Source: Aphelidium insulamus
Taxonomy: Eukaryota > Aphelidiomycota > Aphelidea > Aphelidiaceae
Length of the DNA stretch: 64,000 bases
NCBI GenBank assembly: GCA_036784855.1
Contig: JAZDSV010000002.1
Location: 16,001 to 80,000 of the forward strand
Direction: 5' to 3'
Positions 11,269-21,252 of this stretch are shown in pieces. The notes below the pieces were generated by a model. It was not told the DNA's origin. It worked only from the letters and a program-made list of their open reading frames with translations, and made no database searches. Numbering within the stretch: position 1 is the first letter of the stretch; the number at the start of each line of letters is the position of its first letter. The translations under genes were made by a program, and so were the position numbers.

Positions 11269-11610
11269 TTACAGTTGCCGTTGCTTGTGACGCGGATTCG
11301 CCGTGCAATACACATACCACTTCTTGTTCTTCTTCCTTCGCACATAGCAATGTTCGCACCGTTTCTTGATGGAGCTTTTAACCTTGAATTGACGCGATAG
11401 CATCAAGGCTGCGAGTGGTAGCATGGCTGGAGTGGAGCTTGGCACGGGTGCCACGGTGCCACGGCTTTGCCGACCTGCGATTCTTGGCGCGACAGCCAGA
11501 CACATGAATGTACGCGTCAGAGAGGAAATTCCACTGGTTAGCGGTGCAGAAATGGCACTGACGCGTGGTGATGGTACGCCACGGCCCGCGAGGACGCGTA
11601 GAGCTAGCAT
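11269..11610 (-). CDS. MRPL36: Mitochondrial ribosomal protein bL36m
   Basis: A single-exon gene of 113 residues. The last 38 residues are a clear bL36 domain, [18 protein letters not shown] followed by [12 protein letters not shown], with the Cys-Cys-Cys-His zinc-ribbon pattern (C..C...C....H) of this large-subunit ribosomal protein. The first ~70 residues are Arg/Ser/Ala-rich and nearly free of acidic residues, as expected for a mitochondrial targeting presequence. Length and layout match eukaryotic nuclear-encoded mitochondrial L36 proteins. It is convergent with WDR6, with about 110 bp between stop codons. Confidence 0.93.
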   Translation of the reverse strand: MLALRVLAGRGVPSPRVSAISAPLTSGISSLTRTFMCLAVAPRIAGRQSRGTVAPVPSSTPAMLPLAALMLSRQFKVKSSIKKRCEHCYVRRKKNKKWYVYCTANPRHKQRQL

Positions 11611-11712
11611 GTACCGGGCAGCGAGTGATTGCAGTACTACAAATTGCCTATTACCCTGAACAATGCACTTGGATCATAATATATATTACATCAACGCAAC
11701 GCCGCAAACTCA

Positions 11713-12904
11713 TTAAAAGTCCTCGTCGAGACTGAATTTCTTCTCCATCTGCGACGTCATCACACCCGCCTTCTGGTACTCGGACACGCGTTTCTCGAAA
11801 AAGTTTGTCTTTCCCTGGAGGGAAATTAAATCCATAAAGTCGAAAGGGTTTTCGACCTTGTAGTGCTTTGGAAGGCCAAGTGCAACCAGCAGACGGTCCG
11901 CGACGAACTCAATGTACACTTTCATCAGTGTTGCATTCATGCCGATGAGACTGACAGGCAGCGCCTCGACGAGAAACTCTTGCTCGATAACAACAGCTTC
12001 AACAATAATCTGCAGCACCGTCTCTGCGGTTGGGCGGTTGCGCAGCAGACTGAACAGTAGGCAGGCAAAATCCGTGTGCAGTCCTTCGTCGCGGCTGATT
12101 AACTCGTTTGAGAACGTCAATCCCGCCATTTTGCCGCGCTTCTTCAGCCAATAGATGGATGCGAATGCTCCTGAAAAGAAGATCCCTTCGATGGCAGCGA
12201 ATGCAACCAGACGCTCTCCAAAGTGTGATCGCTCGTCGCTGATCCAACGTAGAGCCCAGTCGGCCTTCTTTTTAATGCAAGGAACTAAATGTCAACTAGG
12301 CAATACTTAAGTAAAGCGTGCACGTACTATTGTCGGTCGCATTGAACAGATAGTCACGCTGGGCCGGATCTCGGATATACGTATCGATTAGCAAGCTGTA
12401 CATCTCCGAGTGAATGTTTTCAATCATAATTTGAAAGCCGTAAAAGCAGCGCGCTTCCGGCACCTGCACCTCTTGACTGAATCGCTCGACAAGGTTTTCA
12501 TTGACAATGCCGTCGCTTGCAGCAAAGAACGCCAGAATGTGAGACACAAAGTATCGCTCGTCATCCGTCAATGACTCCCAGTCGCTGGCATCTTTCGACA
12601 GGTCCACTTCTTCGGCCGTCCAGAAGGACGCCTCGGCCTTTTTGTACATTTGCCAGATCTGCATTTATGTGATGTATGTAACTGTGGCATATAGGGAATA
12701 TTTGGATCAGCCTACGTCGTGGTACTTTATAGGAAATAAGACGAATCTGTTGGGGTTCGGAGTAAGAAGTGGCTCATCGACGGCAGCAATGCCGGCTGGC
12801 TGGGTGAGGTCAATGCCGGCAATTTTGGCCGCGAGCTGCTTGCGTGGCGACACTGTTTCAGCGGCGGACCGAGGCTGTAAGTCGGTACTGGCGGTCATTT
12901 TCAA
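11713..12904 (-). CDS. RRM2: Ribonucleotide reductase small subunit R2
   Basis: Three exons (12904-12716, 12658-12328, 12284-11713) joined by GT-AG introns encode 363 residues, normal for class Ia R2. R2 carries the di-iron site and tyrosyl radical that the large subunit uses to reduce ribonucleoside diphosphates. By my numbering the metal and radical residues are Asp112 (FFAASD), Glu143 and His146 (IENIH) and the radical Tyr150 (SEMYSL); the second Glu/Glu/His set lies in exon 3. The C-terminus FSLDEDF is the family peptide that docks R2 onto R1. The N-terminus contains SPRKQ, resembling the family's phosphorylation/KEN-region segment. It is divergent from the GOST gene across a ~690-bp gap. 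Confidence 0.96.
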
Positions 12905-13595
12905 GCGATTTTGGTCGGTAAAGTGGGCACGGAAGGGACGACGAGCGAAATGCGTATGAGAAAGTGCAAGTGCAGTGCAGAACGGCTAATGTGAAAGAGA
13001 AACGCGACGAGTGCCGATCGGGGGCAAACAGCAACAACAAAACAAAAATGTTCGTGACGTCACTGTTTAATTGGCGCGTCCCTTTCTTCGCTCCTCAATT
13101 ACATATGTATGTAGCACTGCAAGTTATTGACCCGGCACTGCAACTTGTAAATAGACACAACAGTTAATACTGTGTGAACAGCCATGCGAGATAGTCACCG
13201 CGATTATGAGAGATTTAACAATGTTGAACCTTTTGAGTGATATAACCAGTAGGGCATTGAGACCGTTATACACTAGACTACGCAAAACGTTGCACATATT
13301 TATGCAAATTGTGGTAAAAAATAAGCGCAATTTAGCACGATAAGCGAAAATAGCATCATGAACACCGCCCTTGCAGGCAAGCGAATGCTTCTTAGCGCCC
13401 CAAACCGTGGATATTCTTGCAACACTTATTTAACGTCAACATATGAAAAACCAGTTTTTTTGTATGATACCGCTGGCATATATTTCAGTATGTATTTGCG
13501 GCATGCAAGTATGTAGTAAAAAGTTCTTACTTGCAAAGATCTTACTACATACATACTGCAAAGGTTCTTACTAAGATCTTTCAGCTACGAAAAAG
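12905..13595. other. Divergent intergenic region RNR-GOST
   Basis: About 690 bp with no credible gene. It holds an 11-bp inverted repeat (GTATGTAGTAA at 13509-13519 and its complement at 13542-13552, 22-bp spacer) plus repeated GTTCTTACT words. It should contain the promoters of both flanking genes. Confidence 0.5.
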
Positions 13596-15573
13596 ATGCG
13601 AATCATTCAGTCAGCCGTGGTTGCGGCAGCTGGTGTAGCTCTGAGCCATGCTCGCACTTTGGGTCCTATTGTAACGCCACTTCATTGCTGACACATTAAA
13701 CTCATTGCTGGCAGAGTTATGGGCCCTCTGGTTCCAATATGCCTATCGACTGCTTCCCGATGTGGAGTCGTTCGGCGATTCCCGGTGGCTCCGTCCCGTC
13801 GATTCAGGGCACGTGTAGCAGCGTAACGTGTATCGCCATTCTCGCTTACTGCCGCAGCCTATTTTGCCCTGCAGGGAGATGGTAGCAATGGTGCAGCCGG
13901 CCGAATAGCTGTCCTTTTGTTCGAGTACGGCGACATGAAGTATTTGGGCGTGCGCGCCCCCAACTCGACCCAGAACGACGATCGGGTTTGTTGGCTGCTA
14001 GATATGTACAGGGCGCGCATGCATAATTAAACCGTTTGCAGCGCTATCTGGAATGTGACGCCGATGCCATCGCCTTACAACTGTGCCAGGAGGGAGACAT
14101 TGGCAAGTTTCTGATCGAGCCACTCTCTGACATGGCCGTACCGGGGCAACTTCGTCACGGCCATATTCTGTCGGAAGTAATCGATGTAAACGACACCGCT
14201 TCTCCAGTAGTATCGCAGGTTACTTATACGCCGTACCAAACTGGATTTTATTGTGCATACCTGCGCTATGTCTCGGGAAGCGATGTAAATTTGGAGGTGC
14301 AAGTAGTCAACCCATACGGCTATTTGCCCGGCGAAAAGTATCCTCTGCTGCCGGTGAGAGAGCGGTTATCTTTAGTAACCGTTAATGCCACGCTAGTTTT
14401 ACGGTGCAGTGGCCTTGTTCTACTTGGTTGTTGGGCTTGGATGGGTGGTGAAGTCGGCGTTGCATTGGCGCGAAATATTGCCCGTGCAAAACTATATTGC
14501 TGCGCTGATATTTTTGATAATGTTGGACTACTCATTTCTTTATGGACTTTACGAAAATTGGAATAGCAGTGCAGATTCGCTCGCTTGTACGTTGCCATGT
14601 GTGTGTTTATATCATAGGTGCTTAGGTGATGCAGCAAATGGGTTGTTGTTTACCTCTATTGTTATCGGTGCCGCGCGAAATGCCGCGTCATTCTTCGTGC
14701 TGCTTATTGTGTCGATGGGGTACGGTGTGGTCAGGCCGACACTCGGAACCGAAATGCGCAAAGTAATTGCGTATGGCATAATGTTGTTTTTCTGCTACGT
14801 GATATACTCGGTCGGGCTGTATCTGGACAATCGTGACAGCTTTTTCACGATGCTTCTTACTGTCTTGCCGTTATCGGTGGCATTGACCATGACTTTTACG
14901 GCCATATTGAACGCTCTACAATCAACGCTGGAGCACTTGGAGGCTCGCAGGCAAACTTACAAAATAGCAATGTATCGCTGGCTGTGGAGAATGCTCGCGG
15001 CTGCTGGCGTACTGATGCTGATCTTCATTCTGGCGTCTACAGTCATCTTTCAGTATTCGCGCGATGAAGACTGGTATGCACAGAATTGGGGATCTTTGTG
15101 GTTTTTCAAAGGTTTGTCATTCTCGCCCATGCTTCTACACTCAACACCACGTATGACGTACAGAGGGATGGACAAACTTGTTGTACGCCTTTTTCTTTGT
15201 CGCAATTTCAATGCTGTGGCGTCCTACATCCAACAATGCCAGATATGGACTGGAAGAATTGTCGGATGGAACTATGGAAAATTATGACTTGGAGATGGCG
15301 GCTGCAACGGGAACCGACGTCTTTTCCGGGCCACAACAGCGCTCGTCGCGTTCCCCCGAGCGAGACGGCGACGGCGGCAAAAGTAAGGTGTTATACGATG
15401 CCGGCGAAGATGAGAATAATCCTCCTGCTGGCTCGCCGGCTCCCGCGAAAAAGGATTTGTATTCTATTGACTACGATGGAGAAAATACAACCGATGACGA
15501 TGACGTGCAAGGGGAGTTCTCGGGAATGACGCTGGCGACTAGCCGCGGTGACGGCTTCTCCAAGCTTCAGTAA
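13596..15573 (+). CDS. GOST-family seven-TM protein (Ptm1/TMEM87-like)
   Basis: Seven exons (13596-13670, 13715-13814, 13858-13985, 14042-14353, 14397-14586, 14626-15111, 15164-15573) give 566 residues. The order is a signal peptide (MRIIQSAVVAAAGVALSHA), a luminal domain of ~230 residues, then seven membrane segments beginning at LLPFYGAVALFYLVVGLGW. Family hallmarks are LPFYG before TM1, SMGYGVVRPTLG, and the tail LWRPTSNNARYG after the last TM. GOST proteins (Golgi-localised seven-TM receptors: TMEM87, GPR107/108, Ptm1) act in Golgi-endosome trafficking. The acidic C-terminal tail (SPERDGDGGK...DDDDVQGEF) is cytosolic. The exon 2/3 junction is the least certain. The gene is multi-intron with no GC donors. 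Confidence 0.85.
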
Positions 15574-16014
15574 TAAAACCATACGCAGATTATGTAATAG
15601 AGCCGAGTGATTTGTCCAGCGAAGCACACGGACGGCAAACAAAAATTGATTTATAAGGGGAAAGATTTTGACAAAACAAAAAATCTGTCTGAAGACTGTC
15701 GGCGCGAGGGTCTCCTGTTCTCACAATTTGTGGTCACTAACACTGGCATATTCGGTCAGCGGGCTCTACAGATTGTGCGAACTATTGACGTGGGGATTGC
15801 ACAGCGCTACGGCATGAAGGAATGTCTTGCTATACACCGGGCACATCAGAGGCTGCAATTCATCACAATGCAGCAAATCGGTCAGGCCATTGTTGATCGA
15901 ACTCGCCAGCTGGGACGTTCTGGACTGCCAATTTAATTGTAAATAAAGCTGGTCAAAGGTAAAAAAAACAACAAAAAATTATACTTAATATGATTTACAG
16001 AGTGAAAAAGCAAA
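15574..16014 (+). other. Possible retroelement C-terminal remnant (15607-15936)
   Basis: An open frame of about 110 codons at 15607-15936 lacks a proper ATG at its head; the first Met is well inside. Another frame (15586-15651) reads through a related-looking segment and then stops, suggesting a frameshift. The product contains DCRREGLLFSQFVVTNTGIF followed by an amphipathic tail. That pattern resembles the C-terminal domain some reverse-transcriptase retroelements carry after the RT, but I recall it only loosely. No RT motifs are present. I treat it as a possible decayed fragment rather than a gene. The remainder up to the tRNA is A-rich. Confidence 0.3.
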
Positions 16015-16088
16015 TGCTCTGTACAGGGGTCGAACCTGTGACCTTGGCGTTATTAGCACCACGCTCTAACCAACTGAGCTAACAGAGC
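16015..16088 (-). tRNA. tRNA-Ile (AAT anticodon)
   Basis: A 74-nt cloverleaf on the minus strand without an intron. The acceptor arms are GCTCTGT/ACAGAGC with discriminator A. The D-arm is TTAGCTCAGTTGGTTAGAGC, the anticodon loop is CTAATAA (anticodon AAT, read as IAU after editing) and the T-loop is GTTCGACCC. A T5 run follows on the minus strand (16005-16009). Confidence 0.94.
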
Positions 16089-16186
16089 TGGTCGTTGGTG
16101 GTGATCATGCTAATATAAAGTATTACAAGTGCAAGTTCGTAACAACCACGAATTTGTCTCAACGCTCTCACGCTTACATCGCACAG

Positions 16187-18333
16187 ATGCTTCCCCGCCG
16201 ACTTATCGGACGCCATCTCTCGACTGCGGCAGCCGTGCCAAAGACGCCGCTCTACATAAATGGCGAGTTTATCCAGTCGAAGACCACGGAGTGGATCCCG
16301 GTTCTCAATCCGGTATGCTCGGCGGTCCTCGCCTGACTTGCTTTTAATCCTACTCCCGTCACAGGCCACGCAACAAGTAGTGACGCTAGTGCCACAAACT
16401 ACACCAGAAGAGCTTGATTATGCGGCAAAGTCTGCAAAGAACGCGTTTCAAACATGGCGACACTCATCTGTTCTGACTCGGCAGCGCGTGATGCTGGATC
16501 TGCAGCACCTGATTAGGCAGAATATGGCACGTGCCGTAGCATATTGTGCCTCAGCTCTCACAAAATATTCACTTCGTACCTGCTAGGACGATATTGCTAA
16601 AAGTATTACCACTGAGCAGGGCAAAACATTTCCGGACGCTAAAGGGGATGTGCTACGCGGATTGCGCAAGTGACACTCACCCGCGCCATTTCATCACATA
16701 ATCTTGCGCGCAGAGGTTGTCGAGCACGCATGCTCAATCCCCACCCTGCAGATGGGCGAGTTTGCAGAAACCGTCTCGGCTGATATGGATTGCTATACCC
16801 TACGGCAGCCGCTGGGAGTCACTGCCGGCATTTGTCCATTTGTACAGGCTATGATGATGATGATGATGTATACAATAGTTAAATTGTTGTGATAGAATTT
16901 TCCTGCAATGATCCCGCTGTGGATGTTCCCCATGGCGTTGGCGTGCGGAAATACTTCCCTCATGAAGCCATCAGAGAAGGATCCAACTGCAATGATGATA
17001 TTGGCTCGTCTTGCCGAGCAAGCGGGCGTGCCAAAAGGTGTGTTGAATGTCGTTCACGGTTCAAAACCAACGGTCGATTTCCTATGCGATCATCAGGAGG
17101 CACGTGGTTATCAGTTTTTTGTGTTGGTTGTGAATTCGCGCTTGTAATCATGCTCATGGTTGCGCTGGCAGATCAAGGCCATTTCGTTTGTTGGTGGAGA
17201 TAAAGCTGGAAAGTATATACATGCACGTGGCACCGGCAATGGCAAACGTGTTCAGGTATACCTAGCTAGTGCATGATGCATTCTCGTACGCTGATTGTGC
17301 AGGCGAATCTCGGGGCGAAAAACCATGGCGTTATTATGGCGGATGCAATCAGAGATACTACTCTTAATCAACTGGTTGGGGCCGCTTTCGGGGCAGCAGG
17401 TCAACGGTAAGCGGATCTATTTGCTGTACAATTATCAGATACAGATTGTTCCTGATCTGTGCAGATGCATGGCTCTGTCTACTGCAGTTTTTGTTGGACA
17501 GGCCACAGAATGGCAAGTTGTGTTCTTTGCGCAAAAAGAATCGTACCTTGTATAACTCTTAGGATCCCGGACCTGGTTCAGCGTGCCAAAAAGCTCAAGG
17601 TCACTGGTGGAATGGAACCTGACGCGGATGTTGGGCCTCTTATTACGTGCGAGGTAGGTCGACTCTGGGAGTTCATTTTGTTTAACTCCTTTAATTTCCA
17701 TCAGTCTAAATCTCGCGTTGAACGACTGATTGACTCGGCTGTTCGTGAGGGCGCCGAGCTGTTACTTGACGGCCGAGGAATATCCGTAAAAGATTATCCG
17801 GCAGGCACGCAACATGTTTTTAATCGAGGAAAACGTTGCTTACCTAACAGGAAATTTTGTGGGTCCCACGGTGCTGGCGGGCGTGAAACCACACATGGAA
17901 TGCTATCGCGAGGAGATCTTTGGCCCCGTGCTACTGATACTTACTGCGGAAACCCTGGAAGACGCCATTGCCCTTATCAATCGCAACCCCTATGGCAATG
18001 GAACAGCACTGTTCACCACGAGTGGCGCCAGTGCCCGCAAGTTCCAGACCGATGTTGATGTGGGCCAAGGTACCTAATATTGAAAATTCCCCTCATTTTG
18101 CATCTCTCATTTGTTCGCATATAGTGGGAATCAACGTGCCTATTCCCGTGCCATTGCCAATGTTTTCCTTTACTGGATCACGCGCGTCAATTCGCGGTGA
18201 CGTGCACTTTTACGGCAAGCAAGGAGTTCAGTTTTTCACGCAGACAAAGACTGTTACGTCGCTGTGGCGGCAGGCAACTAGCGAGTCGTCCTCTAGCGGC
18301 AAGGCCCACGTCAACATGCCCACGATGAAGTAA
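16187..18333 (+). CDS. ALDH6A1: Methylmalonate-semialdehyde dehydrogenase (mitochondrial)
   Basis: Twelve exons: 16187-16312, 16365-16526, 16587-16665, 16714-16841, 16896-17099, 17172-17255, 17303-17406, 17465-17512, 17563-17653, 17705-17804, 17851-18069 and 18125-18333, giving 517 residues. The enzyme oxidatively decarboxylates methylmalonate semialdehyde (valine and pyrimidine catabolism) with CoA and NAD. Motifs seen are [34 protein letters not shown] with the catalytic Cys near residue 297, and GNFVGPTVL followed by an EEIFGPV segment. The N-terminus ([16 protein letters not shown]) is a mitochondrial presequence. Introns 2, 3, 5, 8 and 10 can be joined in frame and in register with the family only if they begin with GC (GCACGT, GCAAGT, GCACGT, GCAAGT, GCACGC). 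Confidence 0.93.
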
Positions 18334-18475
18334 GGGCGCGGTGTGCTCTGTGCGCCGAGCACTTAGCGATATTATTTCAGACCGGAAATAAAGTCGGGCT
18401 ACATGCATACGATGAATGATATGTCTTTCAGCGGTAGAGTCCTATTACACAGACATTTTAACCGTGAATTTATGC

Positions 18476-20790
18476 ATGACGGCCACTGCGCCACCAGTCG
18501 CCATTGATGCCGCCCAGGGTGCGGAGGCAAACCAGGCAGAGCGGCAGCGCAAGAAGGCCAAGAGCTCTTTCCTGCAACTCTTTCAGCTCTCTGCCGCCAC
18601 ATATGACGACGATGATCAGGATGATGAGGAGTACTGCGGGGGCGCCATGGCCGCCGCAGCTACATCCTCAAGACAGCGACCTCGGGACAATAGCGGCGAC
18701 TTTGTGCCTGCGTCTGGACCTCTGGCGCTTCACGAATCCGCCACCGGTGCCCACGCTCTGCAATTGGACTTGTCGAGCATCGGTAGCCAGGCGGCCGACG
18801 TCATTCAGACACACGGCGGAACGTTTCCTGTCGCTTCGTCACAGGCGACCAGTGAAAGTGCCGGAAACCATGCAGCTGGCGCCAACGAGCTCGAGCTCCT
18901 TGTGGTTCGGCGTCGTCATGCACTGCGAAGGCTAGACGAAGATGTGGACTATCCCGATGCCGATGCCGCCGTTGACAGTGACTGCGAGGAGGATGAGTGT
19001 GCCTTTTTCTTGCCGCTGAAGCCACTGGACGAGGTGGTGTTTACCCAGGCACTTCACCGGAACGCATCCGTACCGATACATGCTGCAGCAAACTCCACGG
19101 GGCCTTTCGCAGTTACGGACTCTCCGCCGCTTGTGTCGCCGAATGTGCATACCGACACCGACACCGCAGACGCAAAGAAATGCGGAACGCAGCCACTCAA
19201 ACAGGCTCTTACAGTACTGCGCAATGACGCGACCAACATTGCCCAAGACGGCAACAGTCCCGAGTCTCCCTTGATGGACCGTCTGCGCACAGAAGTAGCC
19301 AAACAGTTGTCGGCCGCCACGGAAACCTTTCCATCACCACGACCTCCGTCCGGTGTAGACGCGGCAGAATGGTGGCGGCGCTGGACCCCGTATGTTGTCG
19401 GCAAGCAACAGTTCAAGGTGCCCGCTGTCCCTGCACGCAGTGCGGCCTTCCCCTCAAAGCAGCCTCCACCCACACCTGTTCTCGATTTTGCGCGCCCGCG
19501 ACTGAATGCTACTGGTGTAGTACCAGAAGTGGATACGGTGACTCCGCTTGCCGCGACCGACACGCCTCGTTTGGCGGCGCCTCGAGACACTGGCCGACCG
19601 CCATACACCACTCCACAACTTCCCGTACCTGCCACTCCCGACCGCGATGGTGGAATGACGCCCACTCCGCTGTTGGTCCGTACCACTGCCGCATGCAAGT
19701 GTACGTGTATAACAACATACATATGTCTGTTGTATATTTGTGCATTATGTGTCTGGTCGGTGTACATTGTCTACATTGTACCTGTTGGAGTTGTACTAAT
19801 TGATGCTGCGGTGTAGATGATCCTGCCGCAGAATCTTGCCTTCAGCACAGCTCACCGCAGTCTGACATCTCGCGGGCAGATTGCGCGGACATGTTCATTT
19901 CGCGCCCCGAATCCGCACGCCAGCCGTTACGCATCGAATCCCCGCAGCTTTCGCCGTCCCACACCGCTTTCTCAAACTCTCCGTCCATCGCCACGTTCTC
20001 GCAGCACTGTCTGCGCGTGGTTGCCAGCAGCCAAGTTGAGGAGGCGGTACACCCACCGCCACCGTTCGATACTGATACTCATATCGCCGACGTTGTCCCC
20101 AACATGCCGCCTGTCGATGCAGCCATATCTGCCTCCTCCACTCCGCTGCAGAATAAGCGGCGACGAATATGCGTCGACCAGACTGCCGAGAAACATGTTC
20201 CTGCATCAGCTCATGCAGTGACAGTCGTTCCACGCGGAGAGTTGGTGTGGGCGCGGTGGCCACTAGACGGCTACTTGTACCCGGGCACACTGTGTGATCC
20301 CGTGGCGGAACTTTCAGCGGCGACAAGTAACAACGGCGAAACTAACAAATCTGGAAATTCCACATCTGTCACAGCCGGCGTCCGATTTTTGGACGGCACT
20401 CGGACTAGACTGCGGCAGCGAGGCGATTTTGTCGCGTTGACTGGTTCTGTTGATACGCAGACAGTCGGCCTGTGGGCCAAGGTTGACCCGCGAGTTGCCG
20501 CGGCAATTTTGCAGTGCGATTGTACACCTGACATGCCGCTGTCATCGCCATCATCATCATCCAAGGCGAAGCGGCGACGCTCGCGAGGAGCACATCAGCA
20601 GCACCAGCCACACAACAACGATGCTTACTACGCAGTCAATGTGAAGGCGGTGTACTCTTGTGACACATTTTTGGTGGAAGGCCGCGACAAAAGCGATTGC
20701 GGAGACTCGTTGACCGAGGGCCACTCGCCATTCTCGGGCCTGCTGTGGGTGACCACTTGGGATCAGATGCGCTGGTCGCTGCCTGTTTAG
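18476..20790 (+). CDS. Tudor-like domain nuclear protein, unrecognised
   Basis: Two exons (18476-19700 and 19817-20790) with a 116-bp GT-AG intron encode 732 residues. The first ~540 residues are Ala/Thr/Pro-rich and acidic with no known domain. A basic stretch ending in NKRRRIC looks like a nuclear localisation signal. Around residues 545-620 the pattern ELVWARWPLDGYLYPGTL, then FLDGTRTRLRQRGDFV, is what Tudor folds look like: an aromatic-rich strand pair, then a 'F.DG....V...D' strand. A second half (WVTTWDQMRWSLPV) ends the protein. A chromatin or DNA-damage reader such as a 53BP1/Crb2-like protein is conceivable, but no BRCT repeats follow, so I do not assign one. The upstream in-frame Met at 18416 is less likely. 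Confidence 0.6.
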
Positions 20791-21252
20791 ATAATAATTT
20801 CTGTACTATTTCTTTGATAGTTGTATGAATTTATGCATACATATGTGCCATACAGAGACGAATGCTGAGAGAACTTTCAACAAAAGTGTTTCTTCGGACA
20901 TTGTGGACACGGCTGTCACAATGAAACGCATTAAATGCATCTCTGCAGCATTTAAACAATGCACTGCGGTAGAACAGATCCTACATCCCTCGAAGTGAAG
21001 CTTAACGTCAAAGTCCGAGAACGATGGACACTGAATTCTGTATCTTGAATTCACCATTCTCCAGAGGATAATCGCCGCTCACAGGCAGCACCTAAAACAT
21101 CTATGGGCATCAGTTTGAAATCAAGTGGACCCCCATCTCCACCTTCTTGCGTAGTATTCAAGTGCAAGTGATATATCACCTCAAGTCGGTTAAAGTGTGC
21201 TCACATACGCCCAAGTGTAAAGTAACTACAATAGTACAATACAATAACCAAA
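20791..21252. other. Intergenic region, likely holds the 5' exon of BRAP
   Basis: The BRAP frame opens at 21253 on a non-ATG codon and is preceded by an acceptor-like AACCAAAG, so a short first coding exon with the ATG probably lies in this stretch. I could not choose it with confidence. Confidence 0.4.
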
